Assembly (NCBI GenBank): GCA_002104895.1 | Contig: MCFG01000260.1 | Location: 1-50,000 of the forward strand | DNA length: 50,000 nucleotides | Reading direction: 5' to 3' | DNA from: Anaeromyces robustus | Lineage: Eukaryota; Neocallimastigomycota; Neocallimastigomycetes; Neocallimastigales; Neocallimastigaceae | In this document: one piece after another, positions 12,027-29,323 of the stretch | Numbering within the stretch: position 1 is the first letter of the stretch | How the letters are laid out: each line of letters opens with the position of its first letter | Program-made: the position numbers and the translations under genes | Notes under the pieces: model-generated | Told to the model about the DNA's origin: nothing | Seen by the model: only the letters and a program-made list of their open reading frames with translations | Database searches by the model: none

Positions 12027-13869
12027 TAATAAATTATTATTGTTATTATTTAAAATAACAATATATAAAAAAACATATAAATTAAAATTATAGAATACGA
12101 AATGAATCAATGAAGTTGATGAATGAAGTATTCATGTATATATTTTTAACTTTAAACTTTTAAACTTAGACTTATATAAATAATAATAAATGTTATAAAA
12201 TGTTATAAATGTTATGTTAAATTTGTTAAAATTTATTTTATATATGTTTATTCACTAAAAATTGTATTTTAACATATAAAATTCACTAAAAATGGTGTTT
12301 TAACATATAAAATTAATTTTTAAAATATACAAGTTTTTATTAATAAATATTAATAAATTATATAAATTGTATTTTTATTAATAAATTACATAAATATTAA
12401 TAAAATAAGTTTTATTTATTTTTTATTATTTTTATTTTTATTATTTTATATTATATAAAACAACATTTATATGTATTTTAACATATAAAAAACATAATTT
12501 ATAGAACAATAGAATATTCTATAGATTTATGAAATTGGAATGGTAGACAGGATGAAAATGTGTGACAAAGCGTAGCGACTCGTAGCATTGAGGACTAGTC
12601 AATAATGAAATGTAATAAATCTATCCCTTCTAGTCTGTCTTACTGAATTATTAGCTTTGAAGTCTTGGTATGATATGCCCATGTTTATTGAAGAGAATAT
12701 GTCTCTATTTAGCAACAATAGACGTTGACATGTTGAGGTAAGAAGTTAGTTTGATCATATATGGGGTGTGAGTATAAATATTCTTAAAATTATAAGCAAA
12801 ATAAAATTTTTTCAAAAAATTCAAGAAATTTATAGATATTACCAAATTTATTTTCTCTAATAGCATTAAATACAGAGTTTATCAAAACAATATATAAATT
12901 ATTATTTTCAAAAATTAAATTAATACCTTTGCAACACGTACAGTATTTAGGAACATTATCAATAATAAATCCCATTATAATAGCGATATCATCATCCAAT
13001 TTATAATTACAACAAATATTCTAAATACCCAAACAAATTCAAAAGTAAGATAGGATAATTCATAGATTACCTAATATAAGCTTTTTCTTTTTAGATTAAA
13101 TTTTTTTAATGAACTATATTGTGATTAAAGAATTCATTAAACTTATGTTCCAAAATTGTCCAGAGTATTAAGACCTTCCACGAAAGAATACTATGTATAT
13201 AAATATGTGAGGTGAATCATAATAACATTAATCTGTGTCTAAAAATATATGTTAATACCCTAGGTTGGGTATGAATAAAAAAACTTTTTTAATTTTTTTT
13301 TTTTTTTTTTAAAAGGAAGATAATACACTTTCATGTCTCAATATAAAAGTAAATAACCCTTAGATTTATATATATTATAATTAAAATTGATGATTGTCAT
13401 TAAAATATATTATAATTTTCTTATTCTTCTTCTTATTATTATTATTATGACTATTGATAATAATAATAAATTAAAATAAAAATAAATAATGATAGTAAAA
13501 AAAATTACAATAACAAAACCATATTTATATTATTTTATATATATTTGTTTAATTTATTTTTTATTTTTTATTTATTATTTTTGTTTATTTATTTTTTATA
13601 CATTATTTGCTTTATTATTTATTTTTTTATGATTTTTTTTTTTTTTAATATTTGCTTTCTTATTATTAGTTAATTTATTTATTTTATATTTGTTCGTTAT
13701 TTATTTATTTATTATATTATGTTGTTCAATAAATTTCTATTATATTTTCCAATTAAATATTTTCTTTTTCTAAACTTAATTGAAAAATCTAATATTCTTT
13801 TATTAATTAATTATGGATTAAATATATTAAGATATTTTATCTAAAATACTAAATTTATATAATAGATAT

Positions 13870-13904
<35 letters not shown>

Positions 13905-14018
13905 ATAATACATATATAAAATCTAAATATTTTTTATTAAATATTAAAAGATTCTATCTTATTTTTTTTTTTTTCTAAAAAAAAAAAAATTTTTATTTCT
14001 TTAAAAAATTTAAGAAAT
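12027..14018. other. Intergenic spacer with GC-enriched islands
   Basis: No gene is supported. About 12530-12780 and 13020-13280 have more G+C than the flanks and look like once-coding or transposon-derived DNA, but I read no intact frame in them. A 69-codon minus-strand frame at 12790-12999 opens only at TTG, is preceded by a stop, and matches no family I know. The last 500 bp are T-rich and adjoin the hexokinase 3' end. Confidence 0.5.
12250..12311. repeat. Tandem duplication, 31-bp unit
   Basis: Two adjacent copies of a unit beginning ATTCACTAAAAATTGTATTT, differing at a few bases. A partial third copy of its TTTTAACATATAAA end is near 12476-12490. Confidence 0.8.
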
Positions 14019-16184
14019 TTAAGCAAGAGCGGCAATAACACCAGCACCAACACTACTACCATCCTTTCCAAGTTGAAGGGAAACATTTTCTTCGAACATA
14101 CCTAAAAGTTCGTGAAGAGCATCCTTCATTCTGTTAGCAAAGTGTGGGTAGTGTTCGTAGACGGAACCATCAATAGCAACGGTACAACCAGAGTCAACAC
14201 GGTTCATCTTAGTAACGACGGCAGCAACACCGACGGCAGCAAGACGGGCAGCACGAGTACCGACAAGTTCACAAATACGACGAACAATACGACGATCACG
14301 TGGAGCTGGGTATGGAATGTTAAGAAGTTCTTGTAAAACCATCTTAGTATCAATAAGATCAGAAGTGTGATCTCTTTCAATTCTAGACATGTAAGCAGTT
14401 TCGAATTTGTATGGAGTTTCAATTTCTGGAGAAGAAATACCTCCGAATAAGACACGGCGTTGAATAAGTTCAACAATAACTTGACGAACAATTTCACCAA
14501 GATATAAACCAGAAATCATCTTTTCAAAGGTTTGTTCACCCTTGTTGTTAGAACCTTCATCCATCATTTGATCATACTTATTGAATGGAAGAACGACTCT
14601 TTCATTATCGAAAGCTCCCCATTCACAGTTAATAATCATTTCACCGGATTCAACTGGACCACCTTCCCATTTTGGAATAGCAGAAACCTTTTCAACGTAG
14701 GCAGCATTGGTACCAGTACCTAAAATGACACCAACCATTGTACCTGGGTCATTGTAGGCGTGGGACATTAAAGTACCAACAGTATCGTTAACAAGAGCAG
14801 AAACATGAACCTTAACGTTCTTTCTGGCTAAAGCTTCATTTAAGAGTTCAACGACATCCTTGTTAATGGTGTCCTTACAGTCGAAACCCTTAGTCCAGTT
14901 AATTAAGTAACCTTTGTCAATAGCAGTTTGCTTAACTGGGAAGGAGAAAGTGAAACCAAGTGGAATGTCACTTTCAGTTGGAATGTTGTTTTCAGTAATG
15001 AAAGCAAGAACTGATTCAGCAAGGAAATCGAAAAGAACATCAGATTGACCACACTTAGCGTAATCTGGAATAGAGAATTTCTTTTGAGTAAGACGAACCT
15101 TACTGTCACCTTCAAGGTAAACTTCACAAACACGGAAGTTTGTACCTATTTATTTACATTAATAAAAAATTATTGAATAAATATTATTACATGAAATAAT
15201 AATTAACATTAAATATATAAATTATATAAAATTATATAATTTTTATATCTATGTAAACAAATTAATTACCTCCAAGATCTAAAGCAAGGTAAGAACCAGT
15301 TTCCTTACCAGTTGGTCTGTTAGCAACGTAAGATGGAATCATCTTTAAAGTGTGACCATCTTCCTTAAGACCTAAAGTTAATTCGTCAACGAAGTGCTTA
15401 CAGATGTTACGGAGAGTCTATAAATATTATAATTATAATAAATATATTTACAACATTTAATATTAAATAAATTGGATATACATTTATTTACTTTTTATAA
15501 AAAAATAAAAGTATTAATTAACATATTTATTTCTTTATTTTTAATTCCATGTATTTTTCTTTTTTCTTCCTTTCCTGTTTAAATATTTATATTACTTATT
15601 AATTTATTTATTCGTTTGTCTATTATTTATTATTATTTGTTTACTTATTATTCCTTACTATTTATCATTGAATATTAATTATTTATTTTTGATTCATTAT
15701 TTATCATTTAATCTTCATTACTTATTATTTATTTATATATATTTATTATCTTTTATATATATAATTATTATTTTCAATAATAGTAATAATTTTAATTCCA
15801 TTTTACTGTAAAGAATTTTATACTTTCACAAACATTTCTTATTATTTAATTATTTTTATTTTTATTATTCTTTGTTTTTATTATTTAAATATTCTTTAAC
15901 TTTTTACGTCTTCCTTTCGTTTTTGCTTTTATTTTATTTTATTTTTTTTTTTTGTTTTGTTTTGTTTTGTTTTTTTGATTAATTTGTATTTTTATTTTAT
16001 ATACTCTTTTTATTATATATATAAAAGTAAATATAAAAAATAAAATAAAAAAAAAAAAAATATTCACTTGTGGACGAATGACGAAGAGATCTTCAAGAGC
16101 AGAGATGACTTCGGATTCATCAACTTCTCTGTAAGTGTACTTTCTAGTTGGCTTTTGCATAGCAGACTTAACTTCGTTAAACAT
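14019..16184 (-). CDS. HXK: Hexokinase (3 exons, 463 aa)
   Basis: It phosphorylates hexoses with ATP at the entry to glycolysis, in the cytosol. Exons on the minus strand are 16184-16068, 15417-15270 and 15145-14019. The two introns, 650 and 124 bp, are GT-AG and keep phase. Visible motifs are LALDLGGTNFRV at residues about 82-94 (phosphate-1), LGFTFSFPVKQTAIDKG at 151-167, WTKGF at 172-176, NDTVGTL at 208-214 with the catalytic Asp at 209, and LGTGTNAAYVE at 230-240. The C terminus has DGSVYEHYPHF and GDGSSVGAGVIA-like ends, as in fungal and animal hexokinases. The length is normal for the family. Codon use differs sharply from neighbours: many C- or G-ending codons (AAG, AAC, ACC, TTC), which suggests high expression. 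The start ATG at 16184 is the first in frame and gives a usual-length N terminus. I cannot tell hexokinase from glucokinase specificity. Confidence 0.96.
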
Positions 16185-16322
16185 TAATATTAATTATAAA
16201 TATTAAATAAATTTCTTGATAATAACAAGAAAAATTGGAGATAAGAAAAAAAAAAGAAAAAAAAAAGAACAAATTGATTATTTATATGTTTTTCTATTAT
16301 TAGTATTATTATTATTATTATA

Positions 16323-16374
<52 letters not shown>

Positions 16375-17423
16375 CACCTATTTAATTAATAAATTATTAA
16401 TATTTACTTATTAATTATTAATTATTTATTTACTTATATATTTATATATTCAGTTATTATTTCTCTCATGATATTAAAATCAATTTATAATTATTATATA
16501 ATATAATATATTAATATATATCAATTAATATATTATAATATATTATTTTATGTTACATAAATTAATTTTATTTAATATAATAAATAAAGTGGATGGAATA
16601 TTATTATATGGGTATTGTTTTGAATTTTATTTTATATAAAATTTATAACATTAATAACACATTTTAATATTTTAAATATCACATATTTTAATTCATATAT
16701 TCTATATATTTTAATTATAATAGATAGTTATATTAGATTACATTTAAATTTATATTGTATTCTTTCAATACTATTTAAATGTTTTAATTTTCCTTTTCTA
16801 TATTCTATTTCATATTTACATTTTAATGCTTATATATTTTTATTATATTATATATATATATAATTTTTTATTTAATTATTAAAACCCTAATATCCAATTA
16901 ATAATAGAATAAGGTACAAATAATAACAATTTTTTTTTTTCCTAATTCGTTATTGTTTTTCCTTTTTTGTATATAAATTAACGTTTATAATTTAAGAAAG
17001 AGAATTAATTAACGTTTTTTTTTATATATTTTGTGAGAATTAATAAATTAATTAATTATAAATCATCAAATTCAAAAATAACCAGAATATGGTCGATCAT
17101 ACTGTAATAAAATATTTTATTTATATATAAAACATTAAAATATTATTATAATAAAATTAACCATCTACACTTAGATAAATAATAATTAATAATTTTCTTT
17201 CTTTTTTTTTTTTTTTTTTTTGTTTTATTTTATTAATGTGATTACTATTAAGAATATAAATGATGATAAAAAAAAAATATAAGATTTAACTTGTATATAT
17301 ATATCATTATGTTTTTTTTATCTATCAATTTAATTTGTTGAATAATTATATATCTTCATCATTTTTTTCTTCTTAGTTTATGGAAAATTAAAATTCAATA
17401 TTAATTCAATATATTTATTAAAT

Positions 17424-17425
17424 AT

Positions 17426-17460
<35 letters not shown>

Positions 17461-17468
17461 TTATATAC

Positions 17469-17527
<59 letters not shown>

Positions 17528-17545
17528 TTCATTCATTCATTCATT
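17424..17545. repeat. (TTTA)n microsatellite with ATTC end
   Basis: TTTA repeats, broken briefly by TATACTT near 17463, turn into (ATTC)4 at about 17527-17545. The point mutation at the end has itself been copied. Confidence 0.9.
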
Positions 17546-17682
17546 TATATTTTTTTTAAAAGATTAATGATTAATTGTGTTTTTAGCTATCAATAAAAAT
17601 ATGATTATTCTATTTTGCTGTAATTCACATAATTTTTTAATTACAATTAAAATTATTTTCTCATACTTTCATATAGTTTAAA

Positions 17683-17808
<126 letters not shown>

Positions 17809-18868
17809 ATATTTCTATATTAATATTTGGGCTTTTTTAAACAGAATAAATTATACTTTTAATTAACAATCTAAATGAATAATACATTAAATTATATAAG
17901 TTATATACATTTACATATATTATATTATATTATTATATATTACTAGTATAAAAATTAAATCAAAGCCTATTTATAATGATATATAATGTAATTTATTATA
18001 AAAGGTCACAATCTTTAAAATATAAAAAAGAAATTTTTTCGTTTCTATTTCCAAAATAATAATTTATTGATTATAATTAATTAAAAATATAAAAAATGTT
18101 CAAAATAATAATATTTTTAGTTAAATCTTATTAAGAATAAATAAATTAAATTAATGCTATAAAATATAAAATATAATTTATTATACTATTATTATGATTA
18201 ATAAACTATTTTAACAATTCATTTTAATATATTTTAACATATATCAAATTTAATCGTATCTATATAAATATTTAATTAAAAAAATATCCTAAAAAAAACA
18301 TAATTATGAAATTGTTACAAAACATTTATTATTATTATTATTATTATACTTAAGTATTAATTAATATCAAATATCAATATCAATATAATGGTAGTGTAAC
18401 CTATCTTACGTAATTATTATAGTATATTATCCAATCAAATAACATATTTGATACATCTACAAAAATTGTTTGTATTAATATTATAATAATTATTTATTAT
18501 TATTATAATATTATAAATAAATAATAAATAATATTATTATAATTCATTATTATTTTATTATAACATATCATAATTATACATTATATATTGATAAGTAATA
18601 TTTTATTATAATAATTATTATTTTTATTTGTTATAATAATTTTAAATATCCTTCACCTAATTATCAACTATTCAATGTGCTAAAGTATACTTTATTATAT
18701 TATTAATAAAGAATATTACCCTTTATTATATTTTTATTCATTCATTTTAATAATAAATATAATAAACAAGAAAAGATAAAAAACATTATACATTATAAAA
18801 TATATATAATAAAAAAAATATACTTATATAAATATGACATATTATATGTAAGCAAATAATATTTAATA

Positions 18869-18965
18869 AAAATAATTACTAGTTATAATAAAAAAAAATT
18901 AAAATAATTACTAGGTATAATAGAAAAAAATATAAAATAATTACTAGTTATAATAGAAAGAAACA
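18869..18965. repeat. Imperfect tandem repeat, three copies of about 32 bp
   Basis: Three consecutive copies of a unit containing AATAATTACTAGTTATAATA, with small differences (GTTATAATA or GGTATAATA, variable A run). Confidence 0.8.
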
Positions 18966-19684
18966 TAAAATGTTAATAATAAATATTAAAATGTAATAAA
19001 AAAAGAAGTTTTTAACTATAACAATACTATTAAGTTATTGTAGTTGTTTTGATATGAATAATTATATTGATTAAATATATACATTTATGTTAAAGTAAAA
19101 TATAAAGAAGTTATTTTATAATTACTTAATCCAAATTTTTTAATACAATTATAGATAAAATAAACATATACTTATTATGATAACTTAAGGTCAATAATAT
19201 AAAGTAATATATAGAGCACTTTAAATCATTTGAAATTAAAGTATTTTTAATTCTAACCTAAATAATATATAAACCTAACCTTCATATTATATATAGAATA
19301 TTAAAAGTACTTTATTTGTATAGAGTATTTAAATATAAATCTATATTTTATATGATAAGATAGTTGGTGAAAATAAAATATATTTATTACAATAAGTTTA
19401 TTTAAAATGTTATCATTAATATATTTAATATTTAAAATAATTAATTATTGAACATAAAAAGACGCAACTTTAAAAATTTACATTAATAATGATTTAAGAT
19501 GCATTATTTATTGAATATATTTTATAAAGGAATAATAATTATTATATTTATTATAATTTATTAAACATAATTTTCATAGAAAAAATATAATCATAATATG
19601 TGTGAATTATATGTAATAATTTATGTTTTTTTTTTTTTTTTAAAAAAATAATATAATTAAATAAAAGTATACAAAATGGATATA

Positions 19685-19732
<48 letters not shown>

Positions 19733-19846
19733 GTGATAGTAAGAAATAAAATAATGAAATTAAAAAAAAAAAAAAGATTAAGTATAGCAATAATCTAATA
19801 GTCAAGTTTCTTTTTTTATTTTATTAATAATTATCAATAAAAAATA

Positions 19847-19886
19847 ATTCAATTTATATAATAATATTATATTATATAAATTGAAT
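19847..19886. repeat. Inverted repeat, 16-bp arms
   Basis: The arm ATTCAATTTATATAAT at 19847-19862 is mirrored by its reverse complement at 19871-19886 around an 8-bp AT loop. It is flanked by direct copies of AATTATCAATAAAA. A small hairpin or a degenerate MITE-like element is possible. Confidence 0.65.
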
Positions 19887-21167
19887 AATTATCAATAAAA
19901 TTAGGATATAGGTACTAGATAATTATTTAATATGAATAATTTAAAATTAGTAGATAAAAATGTAAAAAAATATTGTAAACATAAATATGAATTATATATA
20001 AAAACTAATTATTAATTAATCGTCAATTTTTTTATCCTTTTCTTTTTTTTTTATTTGGAATTTTATTTGATTAAATAAAATAAAGAATATTATAATAAAA
20101 TATTATTAAATATTCTAATAAAAATATAAATTTAAATCAAACATATAATAAATTAATAATAAATTAAGGATTTTATATAATAAATTATATATATACATTT
20201 ATTTTTATAATTAATATTTAATTAATTAATATTATTTATTTAAAATACAATTTTATTCATTTATTTAATTTTATTGATTTGGTTAATAAAATGAAAATTT
20301 TTTAATTATTTTTTTTTTAAAAAAAAGCAGACAATATTTTTTTTTTAAAAATGATTAAAAAATAATATATGTAAATTATATATTAGATTACATTAAATTA
20401 AATTAGTGATTTAAAATATTTTTTATTTTTTCATATAAATTAAAAAAAAATATTAAAAAAATATTAAAAATTTTAAATATTAAAAAATATTTTTTTAATA
20501 AATAAATAAATAAAAATTTTGTGCGTGTGTAAGATTCACTTTTTATTATAATTCTTTTAAACAAAAAAAAAAAATAAAAGAAAAATTTTTTTTTTTTTAA
20601 ATTTAATCAAATTTTATTTAAATTTTTATTTTTTAAAAGAGGAAAAATAAAAATAAAAAAAGAAAAATTTATTTTAATTTTATAGAAATTCATTAAATTT
20701 ATATTATTCTTATATATATATTTATAAACTAAACTTTTAGATATTTTTTTTTCCTTTAAAATATAAAGGTAACTTTATTAGAAATATTTTTAATAATAAT
20801 AATAAAACAGAATAATATTAAAATAGTTATTCTTTTTTCATTATGAGTTTAAAGAATGAATTATGTATATCATGATACAATAAATAATATAACGATACAG
20901 GAGAGACATGTAGCAAAAAATTAAAAGCAAATAACTGAAAACTTTTTCAAAATATAATAAAGGAATTTATTTCAATATACGTCGATAAAGAATATTATTT
21001 TATAAATATTAAATATTTGTATTGTATAATTTTTCAAAATTAATTTTTTATTATAATATTCTTTTGTTATCAAATATAAATATTTGATATTGTAAAATAA
21101 TATTAAAATAAACAAAAACAAAAACAAAAAAAAAAAAAAAAAGAAAAGGAAAAAAATAAAAAAATAG

Positions 21168-21198
<31 letters not shown>

Positions 21199-21692
21199 CT
21201 AAGACTTAAACACCATAATTTAACAAAAAAGAAAAAGAGAGAGGATATTTTAAATTTCTATATATGAAAAACACGATATATAAATAATATTTTTTTAATA
21301 TTAATAAAATATAGTAATATTATATATATATCTTTATTATTTAAATAATATTTTTAAACATTTTTATAATGTTGTTTATCAAAAATGAAAAATAAATTAA
21401 TTAATTATTAGATCATTTTTTTTTTTTGAATTTCATTTAAAAAATTTATTATAATTTAAGAAATAAATAAAATAAAATATAATAAAATAAAAAATAATAA
21501 TAATAATAATAATAAAATACATAATGACAATAACAATTCATATAAATTTATAATAATATTAATTTTTTAACAATATGAAATTTCTTTTATATTAATTGGT
21601 ATATTTTAAATTATCAGAATTAATACTTTTTTTTTTAAATTATATTATTAATATATTATTTGAATATACATATATTGTTATAGTAATTCAAA

Positions 21693-25316
<3,624 letters not shown>

Positions 25317-26617
25317 AACTAAAAATTAAGAGAAAAAAAGACATTTCATAGTATTAAGACAAAACATTTTTTATATTCATATACAATACATAAGATAAAA
25401 AAAAAGAAAAAACAAAAAAAAACAAAAAAAAAAAAGAAAAAATGTTATAAAGAGAAATTTTAATTTCTTAAGTTTTATTTTTATTTAATTTTTTTTTTTT
25501 ATTTATTTTATAAACACATTTATTTTTTTTTTTTTTTTTTTTACAAAATAGTTTTTTTTAAAACCTAACAAAGAAAGTAAAGAAAAAGATAGGAAAGTAA
25601 AAAATGAAGAATAGTAAAATATAAAAAAAAATTATTAATTTTTATTATTTATTATTTTCATTTTCTTATTTTCATTTTTTTTTCTTTTTCTTTTTACTTT
25701 ACAAAAATTTTTATTTATATAAACTATTTATTTTTTTAGCACTTTATAATAATATATATTTTTTATTAATATAATAACAAAGTTTAATTTTTTTTTTCTT
25801 TTTTCTTTTTTTTCTTTTTCTTTTTCTTTTTTTTTAAAAAAATAAATTAAATATTTAAAAAATATGTAATATATCTACTATTATAAAATGAAATTTGTAT
25901 ATTTTTTAATATTTTTTTTTTTTTAAATTTTCATAATTTTTTTAAAAAAATAAATTAAATATTTAAAAAATATGTAATATATCTACTATTATAAAATGAA
26001 ATTTGTATATTTTTTAATATTTTTTTTTTTTAAATTTTCATAATTTTTTTAAAACAATATTAATAAATAAATAAATGAATAATTAAATAAATAAAAAATA
26101 AAAATTAGTTTTTTCTATATTATTTATAATAATTGTATATTCTATATATAAGGAAAGCTTCTTTATTATTAAAAAAAAAAAAAAAAATATTATATATATA
26201 TTCTCAGTAATAGAAACAAATAAAATTATTTTATTTATTTTAATTAAAACAAATTTACATATAAATATAAATATAAATATAAATATAAATATAAAAAAAG
26301 AAATTATTAATAAATAATTTTGTTCATATATACTTTATTTATGAGAATACTTTTATATTTAGATATTTAGGTAATTATAAAATAAAAAGAAAAAAAAAAA
26401 GTATACTATTTCAAATTATAAAGATAATAACGAAATAATCAATTTTATTATATTTAATTTATATATAATTTAATTTGTACTTTAATAATAATAATGAATT
26501 TTTTTCATTGTCTGTAACTTTTAAGTTAAATTGATAAATAATATAATATTTTCTTATAAAAAAAATAAATAATAAATAAATATTAAATACAGAGTAAAAT
26601 GAAAGAAAATATATAAT

Positions 26618-26661
<44 letters not shown>

Positions 26662-26790
26662 AAAGATTATTTATAATTATTTATAATAATAATTATTTAT
26701 AGTAATATTAATGAGTTATAAAAAATATAAAATATATATTATTTAAATTTATTTTAATATTTTAAGTCTTGTATATTGTATATATATTTT
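25317..26790. other. Spacer between convergent DEK and CGR1 genes
   Basis: No gene is seen. The sequence is A- and T-runs, likely containing the 3' untranslated ends of both genes, a 108-bp tandem duplication and a long T run near 26620-26654. Confidence 0.6.
25836..26051. repeat. Tandem duplication, about 108-bp unit
   Basis: Two back-to-back copies start with AAAAAAATAAATTAAATATT at 25836 and 25944. The only difference I see is one base in a T run (13 against 12), which implies a recent duplication. Confidence 0.92.
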
Positions 26791-28455
<1,665 letters not shown>

Positions 28456-29323
28456 TATTATATTATATTATAATATATTATTTATAATTTTTATCTATAT
28501 ATTTATTATTTTTTGTATATTTACTACCCAAAGAATATAATAAAATTTCAAATATAAACCTCTTTTTAATATTTAAAAAATTGTTTAATTTTTTTTTTTT
28601 TTTTTTAATTATAAAATCAAAATGTAAAATTATTGGTTAAAAAATATATATGTTTTTTTTTTTTTTTAAAAAAATTTTTTTTTAAAAAAAAAAACAAATT
28701 ATTATTTAATGTAATCATTGAATATATAGAGAAATTATATAATAACTAAATAATAATTTTTAAAAATTTATATATATAATATTATAAATAACAGCATGAT
28801 CAAATAACACTTATTAATATTTAAAAAAAAAAAGTAAATTACATTGAATTTTATTATTATTAATTAATTATTTATTATAATATATTTAAAATTATTATTA
28901 TTATTTAATTATATTTATTTATTTTATTTTTTTTTTTTTATTTTTATTTTTTTAATAAGTAACAATATTAGATATTTGAAATATATATAAAAAAAAGTTA
29001 ACAAATTTTTTTTTTAAAAAAAGAAAAATTATAATATTTATGTGCATTATAATAATAAATGAGTTAATAAAATAAATTTCTTAATATATTAGTAAAAAAA
29101 AAGAACAAATAAACAAAAAAAAAAAAAAAAAAAGAAAAACTCCAGTTAAAAAATATAAAAAAAATAATTAAAAAAAAAAAAAGATGGAAATATTAAAAAA
29201 TTTTAAAAATTAATATATATATATAAATAAAGATTAAATACTTAGAGGAAAAAAAAAATTTAATATGATATACTAAATTATTTATTGATTCATTAATTAT
29301 TTTAATATATTAAATTCAATTAC
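28456..29323. other. Spacer between CGR1 start and SWI3 stop
   Basis: AT-only spacer with T and A runs. It should hold the CGR1 promoter and SWI3 3' end. No gene or recognisable element is seen. Confidence 0.6.

Noticed and set aside
12790-12999. 69-codon minus-strand frame, possible ankyrin-type scrap
   Set aside because: It starts only at TTG with a stop just upstream and matches no family; kept only as a note in the spacer.
14112-15133. Several overlapping frames on both strands in hexokinase
   Set aside because: They are alternate-frame shadows; only the frame with hexokinase motifs is real.
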